Assembly (NCBI GenBank): GCA_001603035.1 | Contig: LVAS01000063.1 | Span: 124,001 to 188,000 of the forward strand | Source of the DNA: Clostridiales bacterium Firm_13 | GTDB lineage: Bacteria; Bacillota; Clostridia; Saccharofermentanales; Saccharofermentanaceae | DNA: 64,000 bases | Reading direction: 5' to 3' | Part shown: positions 25,863 through 35,420 of the stretch, one piece after another | How the letters are laid out: every line of letters begins with the position of its first letter | How positions within the stretch are numbered: the stretch's first letter is position 1 | Notes under the pieces: model-generated | The model's database searches: none | What the model saw: only the letters and a program-made list of their open reading frames with translations | Told to the model about the DNA's origin: nothing | Translations under genes and position numbers: made by a program

Positions 25863-27596
25863 ATGGACTTTAAGTATAAAGTAGCCGAACTTTTGAGTGA
25901 GGCGTCCGGCATCTCTTCGAGCGACTTGATTGAAAAGATCGAGATCCCGCCGCAAAGAGAATTAGGCGACTACGCGTTTCCTTGTTTTGTGTTATCCAAA
26001 TCCCTTCGAAAGGCTCCGCATCAAATCGCGGGCGACCTCGCCGCCAATCCGATTTTGCAAGCGCCTTTTCTCGAAAAGGTGCAGCAAGTCGGAGGCTACG
26101 TCAATTTTTTCATTAAGAAGGGAGAGTATGTAAAAGAAGTTCTCTCCGAAGTGCTCTTTGAAGGCGAGCAATATGCGCGTTCATCCGAGGGAGAGGGAAA
26201 GACGGTCCTCGTCGAATTCTCCTCTCCGAATATTGCCAAACCTTTTCACGTTGGGCATGCGTTTACGACGGTTCTGGGACATTCAATTTCAAGAATCTAT
26301 GAGAAACTTGGATACCCGGTTGTTCGCATGAACCATTTAGGCGATTACGGAACACAATTCGGGAAACTGATCACCGCTTTCCGGCTCTGGGGCGATGTCG
26401 ACGCATTACATGAAGCACCGATCAAAGAACTCTTGCGCATTTATGTTAAGTTTCATGATGAAGAGAAGAAGAATCCTGACTTGACGCTGCGTGCCCGAGA
26501 GAATTTTCGGCTTCTGGAGAGCGGAAACGAAGCCGAAGTGAATCTTTGGAACGAGTTTCGCGAACTCTCGCTGAAGGAATTTGCACTGATTTACGATCGA
26601 CTCGGCGTCCGATTTGATAATTACAACGGGGAGAGTTATTACAGCGACAAAATTCCGGCTGTCGTCGACATGCTAAACGAAAAGGGCCTTCTTATCGAAT
26701 CAGAGGGCGCGAAAGTCGTGATGTTAGACGAGTACAAGCTTCCGCCCTGCATTATCCTCAAGTCAGATGGGACGACGATTTATGCTTCAAGAGATATCGC
26801 CGCCGCACTGTATCGATATGACACGTATCATTTCCACAAGAATATCTACGTGGTCGGGACACCGCAGGCCCTGCATTTCCGACAGGTTTTTTCGGTGTTG
26901 GACAAGGCGGGGTATACCTTTTCAAAGGACTGCGTACATGTCGGATTCGGACTCGTCAAATTCGCCGACATGAAGTTCTCGACGCGTGAAGGAAACATTA
27001 TCGTACTTGATGATCTTCTCAAAGAGAGCGTCGCTAAGACCTACGATATAATTAAGGCGAATGCGGAATTGCGCAATACCGGCATGTCCGAATCGGAGAT
27101 TCGTGAGATATCGGAAAAGGTTGGGATCGGCGCGGTAATTTATACGTTTGTCAAATCCGGTCGCGAGCGGGATATCGTCTTTTCCTGGGATGAGATGCTC
27201 GATTTTGAAGGCGACACCGCTCCTTACCTAATTTATACCTACGCACGTTCCCGTTCGATTTTGCGGAAAGCCGCCGAGCAGGGGATTTTCCCGGCTCCGC
27301 CTGAATCAGAATCCCTTCTTTTGCTTTCAACCGAAGAAGAGTTTGCGGTTACACGTTTAATTGCCGAAATGCCGGATGCGATCAAGCGTGCCGCGCAAAG
27401 TTATGAACCTTTCATGATTGCGCGTCAGACAAGTCAGATAGCGCGTGCATTTAATCGTTTTTACAATAACACGTCTATTTTGAACGGCACGGATTTACAT
27501 GAGAAAGAAGCGCGCCTTGCACTTTGTTCGGCGGTATGCACGTCGATTGCGATCGGTACGAACCTCTTGGGTATCGATATCGTCGAGCGAATGTAA
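25863..27596 (+). CDS. argS: Arginyl-tRNA synthetase
   Basis: Class I synthetase (577 residues) charging tRNA-Arg. It has the N-terminal additional domain with GDYAFPCF, the HIGH motif as HVGH at 129-132, the block NHLGDYGTQFG, the KMSKS region as MKFSTREGN, and a C-terminal DALR anticodon-binding domain ending in LLGIDIVERM. The ATG at 25863 has GGAGG nine bases upstream; an in-frame TTG at 25842 would overlap that site. It opens a run of four co-oriented genes. Confidence 0.96.
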   Translation: MDFKYKVAELLSEASGISSSDLIEKIEIPPQRELGDYAFPCFVLSKSLRKAPHQIAGDLAANPILQAPFLEKVQQVGGYVNFFIKKGEYVKEVLSEVLFEGEQYARSSEGEGKTVLVEFSSPNIAKPFHVGHAFTTVLGHSISRIYEKLGYPVVRMNHLGDYGTQFGKLITAFRLWGDVDALHEAPIKELLRIYVKFHDEEKKNPDLTLRARENFRLLESGNEAEVNLWNEFRELSLKEFALIYDRLGVRFDNYNGESYYSDKIPAVVDMLNEKGLLIESEGAKVVMLDEYKLPPCIILKSDGTTIYASRDIAAALYRYDTYHFHKNIYVVGTPQALHFRQVFSVLDKAGYTFSKDCVHVGFGLVKFADMKFSTREGNIIVLDDLLKESVAKTYDIIKANAELRNTGMSESEIREISEKVGIGAVIYTFVKSGRERDIVFSWDEMLDFEGDTAPYLIYTYARSRSILRKAAEQGIFPAPPESESLLLLSTEEEFAVTRLIAEMPDAIKRAAQSYEPFMIARQTSQIARAFNRFYNNTSILNGTDLHEKEARLALCSAVCTSIAIGTNLLGIDIVERM

Positions 27597-27612
27597 GGTA
27601 GGGGTATTGCGG

Positions 27613-29301
27613 ATGGATATGCCGAATTTTGCGGATATACCTTACGAGAGACCGTCACTTACGGAATTTCGAGATGTTGTTTTGCGTGTCCGACTTCGAA
27701 TTATGACTTCGCATTCGGCGGAGATCGTCGAAGCCGCGCTGACGGAGTTCCAGAAGGAATTGAGTCGGTTCGACACTTGTTCGCAACTTGCAATGATCCG
27801 ACATGACTTAGATACGAGAGACCTGCATTTTCAGGAAGAAATCGAATTTTATGAGGAAGCGGCGGCCGTCGTGTCGGAGTTGTCCGCAAGTGTCTATACG
27901 CTTCTTTTGAGTTCTGACGCATCGGATGAACTTAAAAAGAAGTACGGCCCGATGATTTTTCGAAAGGCGCAAAATCGGAAGGAGACGGTATCCGCAGAGG
28001 TGGTTCCCGCCATGACGGAAGACACCTCTAAGAAGAACGAGTATAGTCAAATTCTTTCCGAGGCGATGATTTCTTTTGATAACAATGTGTATCCGCTTGC
28101 GATGATGGAACCGTTTCTCGAATCGGAGGACCGGGATGTGAGGCGGCGCGCGCACCTTGCGGTCGCCGACTATTTTGAAGCGAATTCCGATACGTTCGAT
28201 GCGATTTTTGACCGAATGGTCACGCTTCGTACGGAGACGGCAAAGAGATTAGGCTGCGAGAACTTCGTTCAACTCGGTTATAAAAAAATGGAGAGATATG
28301 ATTATACTCCGGAAATGGTCGAGTCCTTTCGCTCCCTTGTCGTGAAATACATCGTGCCGGTTACAATCGAAATACGGCGTTTACAGAAGGAACGACTCGG
28401 CGTGGACTCGCTCAAATACTATGACCTCCCCAGTCTGTTTTCGAATGGGAATCCGGTTCCCTCAATCGCGCCGAACGAACTTCATCCGGTGGCGTCCGAG
28501 ATGTTTCGACGTATTTTTGAGAAGAATCCCAGCTTCTATGACGTACTCTTTTCTCACGGCTTTGTCGATTTGGAAGCGAGACACGCCAAAGGGACCTGCG
28601 CGTATTGCGCTACGCTTGTGGATTACGGAATTCCTTTTATTCTCATGAACGCGAGCGGAACCGCTGACGATGTGTCGACTCTTGTACATGAGTCCGGTCA
28701 CGCTTACGCCGCAATTCGAAGCGTTGATTGCTCCCCTTTTATCGAGTGCCTTTCGCCGACTCTTGAAACCTGCGAGATTCATTCAACCGCAATGGAGTTT
28801 CTTTCGTATCCTCATATGGAACTCTTTTTCGGGAATGAGGCGGATGCCTATCGACAACTGCACATGACGCAATCCCTGCTGTTTCTTCCGTACGGATGTA
28901 TGGTTGATGAGTTTCAACACCACATTTATGAGAACCCGTCTCTTTCTATGAATGAGAGACATGAAGTCTGGCGCCTCTTAGAACAAAAATATCAACCCTA
29001 TCTTGACTATGACGGAGTGCCTTTCTATGAAAAGGGCGGAGCTTGGCAAAAGAAGGGACATATCTTTACCGATCCCTTCTATTATATCGATTATTGCCTC
29101 GCCCAAGTCGTCGCACTGGAGATCTGGGATATGGCTGGAACGGATCCGAAAGCGGCGCTTCAGACGTACGATCACCTTTGTGTGGAAGGCGGTAACGGAA
29201 CGTTTCTCGAGTTACTTTCTCGCGCGGGGCTATCCTCGCCATTTTCCGCCGATGTCTTTAAGCGTGTCGCATACAAAGCATGCGCTTTTCTGTCCTTATG
29301 A
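27613..29301 (+). CDS. M3-family oligoendopeptidase (PepF-like)
   Basis: A 562-residue zinc metallopeptidase cutting oligopeptides in the cytosol. HESGH lies in the block STLVHESGHAYA, and the third ligand Glu lies in SPTLETCEIHS. The all-helical fold and length fit the M3 oligoendopeptidase group. The ATG at 27613 is 17 bases after the argS stop with AAGGTAGGGG upstream. The 3' end shares an ATGA with the methyltransferase gene. Confidence 0.92.
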   Translation: MDMPNFADIPYERPSLTEFRDVVLRVRLRIMTSHSAEIVEAALTEFQKELSRFDTCSQLAMIRHDLDTRDLHFQEEIEFYEEAAAVVSELSASVYTLLLSSDASDELKKKYGPMIFRKAQNRKETVSAEVVPAMTEDTSKKNEYSQILSEAMISFDNNVYPLAMMEPFLESEDRDVRRRAHLAVADYFEANSDTFDAIFDRMVTLRTETAKRLGCENFVQLGYKKMERYDYTPEMVESFRSLVVKYIVPVTIEIRRLQKERLGVDSLKYYDLPSLFSNGNPVPSIAPNELHPVASEMFRRIFEKNPSFYDVLFSHGFVDLEARHAKGTCAYCATLVDYGIPFILMNASGTADDVSTLVHESGHAYAAIRSVDCSPFIECLSPTLETCEIHSTAMEFLSYPHMELFFGNEADAYRQLHMTQSLLFLPYGCMVDEFQHHIYENPSLSMNERHEVWRLLEQKYQPYLDYDGVPFYEKGGAWQKKGHIFTDPFYYIDYCLAQVVALEIWDMAGTDPKAALQTYDHLCVEGGNGTFLELLSRAGLSSPFSADVFKRVAYKACAFLSL

Positions 29302-30746
29302 TACTGCCGGATTCATTTATTCGTCGTCAACGCGAGTACTTTCGCGACCATCCCGAGAGCGATCCGGATCGCTTTTTCCAAAGCTTTGAGTTGGAGTCCT
29401 TTTCCGGAGTCCGACTCAATCGCATGAAAACAGGGAGAAAATCCATCGGAGATATTCTGCCCGGAGCGTCCGCGTGGGCTCCCGTTCCCTGGTGTCAAGA
29501 CGGTTGGTATGCCGATTCGGATTATTCACTGGGGAGAGATCCGCTCTATCACGCCGGCGCCTATTATATACAGGAACCGAGCGCGATGCTTCCTGCGGAA
29601 ATTCTTCGTGCAAACCCGGGCGATCGTGTTCTCGACTTGTGTGCGGCGCCGGGAGGGAAGGCAACGCGCCTCGGCGCGGATCTGAACGGGGAAGGAGTTC
29701 TTGTCGCCAACGAAATCTCAGAAGAGAGAACGAGGCCGCTACTTCGCAATATTGAATTGTTCGGCATTGAAAACGTTGTAATCACAAATGAAACCCCGGA
29801 TCGTCTGGCGGATCGTTTTGGGTCTTTCTTTGACAAGATTCTGATTGACGCTCCGTGTTCCGGCGAAGGAATGTTCCGGCGCGACAAAAATGCCGTGAAG
29901 AGTTGGGAGAGATTCGGGCCTTCTGCCTGCGAGCCGATTCAAAGAGAGATTCTTCACGCCGCGCATCGCCTGCTCAAACCGGGCGGAGAGATCGTCTATT
30001 CAACTTGTACTTTCGGCGAATCGGAAGACGAGAATATGATGGAGTGGTTTTTGAATTCTTACCCCGAATATGATGTTATTTCACATGAGATTTCTGGGGT
30101 AACGCCTTGCGGCACCAAGAATCAATTTATGAGAATTTGGCCGCACCTTACAAACGGCGACGGGCATTTTTGCGCGCATCTTCAAAAACACGAATCGGGT
30201 CTTCAACAGGATGGGATACCGGCTCCGGCACGCCCTGCGAAATATGACACTTCGACTTCTTATTCGACGAGAACCGCGCGTGAAGCCTTTCTTTCATTCT
30301 GCCGAACGATTCTTACTGACACCGCATATTCGCGATATGTAAGATTGGCGAATGAAGGGTTTCTCGCCGCAGGTGGTCGCGTTCATCTGTCGCCGCTCCC
30401 GCCTCGCATGTTTGACGGACTTCGCGTCGTCAAGATGGGGGCGTACCAAGGCGAGGTGAAGACAGGAAAGGACAAGACAATCTTTATCCCGTCGCACGCT
30501 TTCGCGTTATCGTTATCGCCTGCGGATGTAAGGTCCGATATGCGAATTTCATTATCCCGAGAAGACGAACGTGTGACTCGTTATCTCAAAGGCGAGACCC
30601 TTTCGCTTACGGAAGAAGAGGCGGCATCCCTTGTTCCGAATGCGTTTATTCTTCTTGCCGTCGAAGGGTTTTCGCTTAGTTTTGCGAAAACGGCCGGTAA
30701 TTCACTCAAAAATCTGTACCCCAAATCCTGGAGGCTTATGTCATGA
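29298..30746 (+). CDS. NOL1/NOP2/Sun-family rRNA m5C methyltransferase (RsmF-like)
   Basis: A 482-residue SAM-dependent RNA cytosine-C5 methyltransferase. The SAM site is CAAPGGKATRL (115-125). The two catalytic cysteines are C187 in DAPCSGEG and C237 in STCTF. A C-terminal region of about 170 residues resembles the RsmF-specific PUA-like module (VKMGAYQGEVKTGK, then ERVTRYLKGETL). The start at 29298 makes an ATGA overlap with the peptidase; an ATG at 29280 is possible. Confidence 0.93.
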   Translation: MILPDSFIRRQREYFRDHPESDPDRFFQSFELESFSGVRLNRMKTGRKSIGDILPGASAWAPVPWCQDGWYADSDYSLGRDPLYHAGAYYIQEPSAMLPAEILRANPGDRVLDLCAAPGGKATRLGADLNGEGVLVANEISEERTRPLLRNIELFGIENVVITNETPDRLADRFGSFFDKILIDAPCSGEGMFRRDKNAVKSWERFGPSACEPIQREILHAAHRLLKPGGEIVYSTCTFGESEDENMMEWFLNSYPEYDVISHEISGVTPCGTKNQFMRIWPHLTNGDGHFCAHLQKHESGLQQDGIPAPARPAKYDTSTSYSTRTAREAFLSFCRTILTDTAYSRYVRLANEGFLAAGGRVHLSPLPPRMFDGLRVVKMGAYQGEVKTGKDKTIFIPSHAFALSLSPADVRSDMRISLSREDERVTRYLKGETLSLTEEEAASLVPNAFILLAVEGFSLSFAKTAGNSLKNLYPKSWRLMS

Positions 30747-31354
30747 ATCATCGAGAAGACAATCAGGCTTGTTTTGTCGTAGCAACAAAGAACGAAGATA
30801 AGGTTCGCGAAATTCGCGAGATTTTGAAAGACTTCCCCTTCCGAATCATGACGATGACAGAAGCGGGTGTTACGGACGAAATCGAAGAAGACGGCGCAAC
30901 ATTTCGCGAGAATGCTCTCATTAAAGCGCGTGCCGTTCATGAAAAGGTCGGAGGGTACGTTATGGCAGACGATTCCGGCCTTGCGATCGACGCACTTCAC
31001 GGTGCTCCGGGTATTCTGTCCGCGCGATTTTGCGGAAAGGATACCGGCTATCATGAGAAAATCCAAGCCTTATGGGATCTTCTCGCCGATATTCCGCTTG
31101 CCGAGCGAACCGCACACTTCGTATGCGCAATCGCAGTCATTCGACCGGACAGCTCCTATTTTACGGTGGAGGAGCAATTGGACGGTATTTTCTACGACAA
31201 AATCTGCGGAGAACATGGATTTGGCTATGATCCGGTGTTCTTCCTGCCGGATAAAGGAATGACGACGGCGGAACTCGACCCAGCGGAAAAGAACCGCATC
31301 AGTCATCGTGGGAAAGCGCTTCAAGCAATGCTTGCGGAACTGAAAAAAACGTGA
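30743..31354 (+). CDS. rdgB: XTP/dITP diphosphatase (RdgB/Ham1)
   Basis: A 203-residue enzyme that removes ITP, dITP and XTP from the nucleotide pool. It shows ATKNEDKVREI at the N-terminus, the metal/base site ADDSGLAIDAL, GAPGILSARF, and the late HGFGYDPVF and SHRGKAL blocks. It shares an ATGA with the methyltransferase gene and closes the argS run. No terminator is visible behind it. Confidence 0.95.
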   Translation: MNHREDNQACFVVATKNEDKVREIREILKDFPFRIMTMTEAGVTDEIEEDGATFRENALIKARAVHEKVGGYVMADDSGLAIDALHGAPGILSARFCGKDTGYHEKIQALWDLLADIPLAERTAHFVCAIAVIRPDSSYFTVEEQLDGIFYDKICGEHGFGYDPVFFLPDKGMTTAELDPAEKNRISHRGKALQAMLAELKKT

Positions 31355-31414
31355 TATATTTTCCTGAAAGAACAGTTGTCTTTTCTGGAAGGACACATCC
31401 GATAAGGAGGCAAC

Positions 31415-31858
31415 ATGACGCAAAACGACGAATACTTACTGGTTAAGGCAGATGTTCTGCCTGAGGTTTTTGTCAAAGTCATGGAAGTGAAACGCCTTCT
31501 TAACGGAGGTAAATCACGGTCTGTCAATGAAGCCGTACAACGAGTCGGGCTTTCTCGTAGCGCCTACTATAAGTACAAGGATTCTGTGATGCCTTTCTAT
31601 GAAACCAGCAAAGGGAAACTTGTTACACTGATTGTTGCCGTAGAGAATTTCCCCGGCATCCTTTCCGGAATCATTCAGTGTATCGCTTTTGCAAAAGGCA
31701 ATATTCTTACCATTAATCAAAACATCCCGATTAATGGTCTTGCCGATGTCTCGATATCGCTGGAAACAGATCTGATGATTAAATCGATTGATCTGTTGAT
31801 TTCCGATATCGGCAGAATACCCGGAGTGCGTTCAACACGAATTCTGGCGCGGGAATAA
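31415..31858 (+). CDS. ACT-domain protein of the PheB/UPF0735 family
   Basis: A 147-residue regulator. A helical N-terminal part (AVQRVGLSRSAYYKYKDSV) precedes an ACT domain (about 70-145; VTLIVAVENFPGILSGIIQCIA). In other Firmicutes this family sits before homoserine dehydrogenase, as here, and is believed to sense amino acids. GATAAGGAGG precedes the ATG. The gap to hom is 22 bases, so the two are co-transcribed. Confidence 0.88.
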   Translation: MTQNDEYLLVKADVLPEVFVKVMEVKRLLNGGKSRSVNEAVQRVGLSRSAYYKYKDSVMPFYETSKGKLVTLIVAVENFPGILSGIIQCIAFAKGNILTINQNIPINGLADVSISLETDLMIKSIDLLISDIGRIPGVRSTRILARE

Positions 31859-31880
31859 TTCATCTATCAGGAGGCACCGC

Positions 31881-33116
31881 ATGGTAAATATTGCAGTTTT
31901 AGGATTTGGCGTTGTCGGCTCCGGCGTTGCCGAAGTGATCGCCATGAACGAAAAGCAGTTGGCTGCTCATCTCGGCGAACCGATTCGCGTTAAAAAGATT
32001 CTGGATATCCGCGACTTTGAGAATAATCCCTTTTCGGAACTAATGACAAAGAATGCCGACGATGTCTTTTTGGATCCGGAGATCTCGGTTGTTGCCGAAA
32101 CGATCGGAGGAGCACAAATCGCCTATGAATTCACAAAACGGGCGCTTTCTGCCGGTAAATCGGTTGTTACTTCGAACAAGGAACTTGTCGCAAAGCATGG
32201 CGTAGAATTGATGCAACTTGCTTTGTCCAACCATTGCACATATCTCTTTGAAGCTTCGGTAGGCGGTGGGATCCCGATTATTCGACCGTTACACCGTTGT
32301 CTTGCCGCCAATCGCATCTCTAAAGTGGCCGGAATTATCAACGGAACGACAAACTATATCCTGACGCAGATGTCCGAAATTGGCACGGATTTTGCGGATG
32401 CGCTGCGAGAAGCGCAGCAGAAGGGTTACGCGGAACAAAACCCTACCGCAGATATTGAAGGTCATGATGCTCGAAGAAAGATCGCCATTCTTGCCAGTAT
32501 TATTTTAAACGGCGCCTATGTTGACAATACGGTCATTCATACAGAAGGCATTTCTTCTGTCACACAAGAAGACATCGCGTATGCCAAGAGACTTGACAGC
32601 AAAATTAAGTTGCTGGCGATTTTCAGACATCCCGAGAAGGCCCGCAATTCAGCGATCGTCGCGCCGCATATTATATCTCGCCAGGACCCGCTTTCTGTGG
32701 CGGACGGGGTCTTCAATGCGATTGCCGTACGCGGAAATGCAATCGGCGACGTGATGTTTTACGGACAAGGCGCCGGGAAGATGGCAACCGCGTCCGCAGT
32801 CGTCGGCGATATTCTTGACGCGGCGCTACACCACGATCGTTCCGCGCATATTACGCCTTGGTATAACGCCGAGGAACCGGTCCTTTACGACCATTCGGAT
32901 TCTTTTGTTAAAGCACTCATTCGCGTAAAGCCATCGGTTACGGATCGAAGAATCGAATCTGTTTTCCCTGGTGTCCTCTATGAACGTGTCGACGGGGTTG
33001 TCGATGGAGAAGTGGGGTTCATACTCGGAACGGATCGGTCCATGAATGAGAAGACTCTTTTATCCGGTACGGCCGAATTAGGGGACCTTTTTATCAGCCG
33101 CATTCGTATCTATTGA
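31881..33116 (+). CDS. hom: Homoserine dehydrogenase
   Basis: A 411-residue NAD(P)-dependent enzyme converting aspartate semialdehyde to homoserine for threonine and methionine. It shows the dinucleotide fold GFGVVGSGV, the NKEL and EASVGGGIPII motifs, GIINGTTNYIL, the catalytic block GYAEQNPTADIEGHDARRK, and a C-terminal ACT-like regulatory region. GGAGGCACC precedes the ATG. A strong terminator follows. Confidence 0.96.
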   Translation: MVNIAVLGFGVVGSGVAEVIAMNEKQLAAHLGEPIRVKKILDIRDFENNPFSELMTKNADDVFLDPEISVVAETIGGAQIAYEFTKRALSAGKSVVTSNKELVAKHGVELMQLALSNHCTYLFEASVGGGIPIIRPLHRCLAANRISKVAGIINGTTNYILTQMSEIGTDFADALREAQQKGYAEQNPTADIEGHDARRKIAILASIILNGAYVDNTVIHTEGISSVTQEDIAYAKRLDSKIKLLAIFRHPEKARNSAIVAPHIISRQDPLSVADGVFNAIAVRGNAIGDVMFYGQGAGKMATASAVVGDILDAALHHDRSAHITPWYNAEEPVLYDHSDSFVKALIRVKPSVTDRRIESVFPGVLYERVDGVVDGEVGFILGTDRSMNEKTLLSGTAELGDLFISRIRIY

Positions 33117-33139
33117 TGAATTACTATTTAATAGGCAAG

Positions 33140-33170
33140 AAAACGGCGGGTTATCCCGCCGTTTTGTCTT
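33140..33170 (+). terminator. Rho-independent terminator after hom
   Basis: AAAACGGCGGG and CCCGCCGTTTT form a perfect 11-bp stem with loop TTAT; the second arm's T run continues into GTCTTTCT. Confidence 0.93.
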
Positions 33171-33181
33171 TCTCGGAGATG

Positions 33182-33208
33182 TTCGAAATTTGATTCAATA
33201 TGTATAAT
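33182..33208 (+). promoter_or_regulatory. Putative promoter of the Fe-S/DRTGG cluster
   Basis: TATAAT at 33203-33208 with a weak TTCGAA (33182-33187) only 15 bases upstream. The start codon is 48 bases downstream. Confidence 0.45.
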
Positions 33209-33255
33209 GGAAATAAAGAAAACAGTTGCCCTAGGCAATGATGCGGGAGGTTTCC

Positions 33256-33612
33256 ATGATACTGAGAGATTGCGCCGAACTTCTCAACGCTACAATCATT
33301 ATCCCGGCCGATAATCTCGATATGGATGTCCAGGTTGCGTGCGGATCGGATCTTATGAGCGATGTAATGGCTTTCTCCTGCGCAAGCAATCAAATGATGC
33401 TGACAGGACTTGTCAACCCGCAGACGATTCGCACCGCGGAAATGATGGATGTTCGCGCCGTTGTTTTTGTGCGGGGAAAGACCCCGGACGAGACCATGTG
33501 TAATCTTGCAAAGGAGAAGGGGATTTCACTTCTTTCCACGCCGCTTCCGATGTTTACAAGTTGCGGACTTCTCCACGAAGCCGGTGTAAGAGGGAAGGGG
33601 GAAGAAGCATAG
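33256..33612 (+). CDS. DRTGG-domain protein (first of two)
   Basis: A 118-residue single-domain protein. It reads LRDCAELLNATII at the start and has the core strands VQVACGSDLMSDVMAF, VNPQTIRTAEMMDVRAVVFVRGKTP and GISLLSTPLPMFTSCGLL, which match stand-alone DRTGG proteins found beside clostridial hydrogenase genes. The role is unknown; nucleotide or ligand sensing is suspected. The ATG at 33256 follows CGGGAGG. Confidence 0.82.
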   Translation: MILRDCAELLNATIIIPADNLDMDVQVACGSDLMSDVMAFSCASNQMMLTGLVNPQTIRTAEMMDVRAVVFVRGKTPDETMCNLAKEKGISLLSTPLPMFTSCGLLHEAGVRGKGEEA

Positions 33613-34028
33613 AACCCATAATCCGCGAATATCCGATTCCGGCCAATGACTTTACGCATGCCGGTGAGGCATCCAGTAATATGAAGAAGATGTTGACTCG
33701 CATCGGCGTTCGCCCGGAATCGATCAAACGCGCGGCGATTGCTATGTACGAAGCGGAGATTAATGCGGTTATTCATGCTCGCGGCGGTAAGGCGATCGTC
33801 ATGATTCTCCCGGACTCCGTCCGCATTGAGATCGTCGATCAAGGTCCGGGAATTCCAGACGTTGACCTTGCGATGAAAGAAGGTTACTCAACAGCGCCCG
33901 ATACGGCGCGTGAAATGGGATTCGGTGCGGGCATGGGACTTCCCAATATTAAGAAACACTCTGACGAAATGAAGATTGATACAGAAGTTGGAAAGGGCAC
34001 GACGGTTACGATTATCGTTCGTTTTTAG
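33561..34028 (+). CDS. GHKL ATPase, anti-sigma-factor-like (first of two)
   Basis: An ATP-binding HATPase_c protein. The N box EAEINAVIHARGG, the G1 box VDQGPGIPD and the G2 region MGFGAGMGLPNIKK are clear. It resembles RsbW/SpoIIAB-type proteins in the clostridial hydrogenase-linked cluster. The start is doubtful: the only conventional upstream start is TTG 33561, which overlaps the previous gene by 52 bases and has no ribosome site, while homologous sequence begins around EPIIREYPI. An ATA codon at 33609, overlapping the previous TAG stop, has AAGGGGG at ideal distance. Confidence 0.8.
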   Translation: MRTSPRSRCKREGGRSIEPIIREYPIPANDFTHAGEASSNMKKMLTRIGVRPESIKRAAIAMYEAEINAVIHARGGKAIVMILPDSVRIEIVDQGPGIPDVDLAMKEGYSTAPDTAREMGFGAGMGLPNIKKHSDEMKIDTEVGKGTTVTIIVRF

Positions 34029-34036
34029 GAGGGCAT

Positions 34037-35389
34037 GTGGGTAAACTGCACAGCGTTTCGCTCAACCGTGATCGATGTATGGGATGCACGAACTGCATTA
34101 AGGGGTGCCCCACGGAAGCCATTCGCGTAAGAGACGGGAAGGCTTGCATTGACGAGAATCGCTGTATTGATTGTGGCGAGTGCATCCGTATTTGCCCGCA
34201 CCATGCAAAGAGTGCCCAATGTGATCCGTTTCCCGATCTTACGTCTCGCAACGCAAGTAAGCCCGCGGCTGTTCTGTTGCCGCCTTCTTTGTACGCGCAA
34301 TTCGGACCGCCTGCTACTCGGTCGATGATCATACGCTCCATGTATGCGATCGGATTTGACTTTGTTTATGAAGTTGCGATCGGCGCCGAAGCATGTTCCT
34401 TAAGGACAAGAGAAATTATCGCCGAAAAAAGAGCGCTTGTTCAGTCTGGCGGATCGGATTTCTCTTCTGTCTTTCCGCTGATCTCTTCGGCATGTCCTGT
34501 TGTTGTCCGCTTAATTCAGATGAAGTATAAGGCATTGATCCCGCATCTAATTCCGTTCGATTCTCCGATGGAGATCACAGCGGGATTTGCAAGGAAAGAT
34601 ATCGCGAGTAAATTGGCGATTTCACCCGATGCTATTGACATCTACTTCTTATCGCCTTGCCCATCCAAGCGTACCGTAACGATTAATCCCCTCGGTCAAA
34701 ACAAATCCGAAGTCAATTTCGTTTTGGCGCTTCACGACGTTTACCCGCTGATTCTCTCCGCGCTTGAAAAGGAGCAGAAGGATACAGACGCAGCGACATT
34801 GCATGCATTTGTCGGGCTTGCGGGCTCGGAGGGGGTGCAATGGGCTTGCGCAGGCGGTGAAGCATCGACACTGGATACCGAGAAATATATGGCAGTGGAC
34901 GGAATTCACAATGTGATTTCGATTCTGGATGAGATTGAAAACGAGCGATTGAAGGACATAGAGTTTGTTGAACCTTCCTGCTGTTTTGGCGGGTGTATCG
35001 GAGGCCCTTTAACCGTAACAAATCCGTTTTCGGCGAAGGCCAGAATGCGCGGTTTTATTAAGGCGGCAATCGATGATGAAGAACGATCACCCGATAAATT
35101 CTTGCGTTTTCGCCATCTTCAACTTGCTTCCTCGTGGAAAATTCCTTTGGAAGCCAATAATTCAATGCAGCTTGACGCGGATATCAATACGGCGATGGAT
35201 AAATACGAGCAGATGGAACGGATTCTTGAGACCTTGCCAGGCCTTGATTGCGGCGCCTGCGGCGCACCGACTTGTGCGGCTTTAGCGGAAGATATCGTAC
35301 AAGGAAACGCACTCGAGACGGATTGCATCATTAAGCTAAAAGAACATATCCGTAAGGTGGCACAGGATATTAATCTGCTTGACCTCTGA
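34037..35389 (+). CDS. [FeFe]-hydrogenase-like Fe-S protein, probably sensory and non-catalytic
   Basis: A 450-residue protein. Two [4Fe-4S] ferredoxin motifs lie at the N-terminus (C14-C17-C20-C24 and C43-C46-C49-C53). A hydrogenase large-subunit-like domain follows with the cluster cysteines C153, C208, C316 and C320. The residue before C153 is Ala where catalytic enzymes have the proton-relay Cys, and LSPC replaces MPC. The C-terminus adds a PF04060-like cluster motif, CGACGAPTC at 405-413 with C430. There is no PAS domain, unlike many HydS proteins. The start is GTG after AGGAGGG. A redox or H2 sensor is the inference. Confidence 0.82.
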   Translation: MGKLHSVSLNRDRCMGCTNCIKGCPTEAIRVRDGKACIDENRCIDCGECIRICPHHAKSAQCDPFPDLTSRNASKPAAVLLPPSLYAQFGPPATRSMIIRSMYAIGFDFVYEVAIGAEACSLRTREIIAEKRALVQSGGSDFSSVFPLISSACPVVVRLIQMKYKALIPHLIPFDSPMEITAGFARKDIASKLAISPDAIDIYFLSPCPSKRTVTINPLGQNKSEVNFVLALHDVYPLILSALEKEQKDTDAATLHAFVGLAGSEGVQWACAGGEASTLDTEKYMAVDGIHNVISILDEIENERLKDIEFVEPSCCFGGCIGGPLTVTNPFSAKARMRGFIKAAIDDEERSPDKFLRFRHLQLASSWKIPLEANNSMQLDADINTAMDKYEQMERILETLPGLDCGACGAPTCAALAEDIVQGNALETDCIIKLKEHIRKVAQDINLLDL

Positions 35390-35420
35390 ACATAAGATTT
35401 CACGTAAAAGGGGGGACAAA

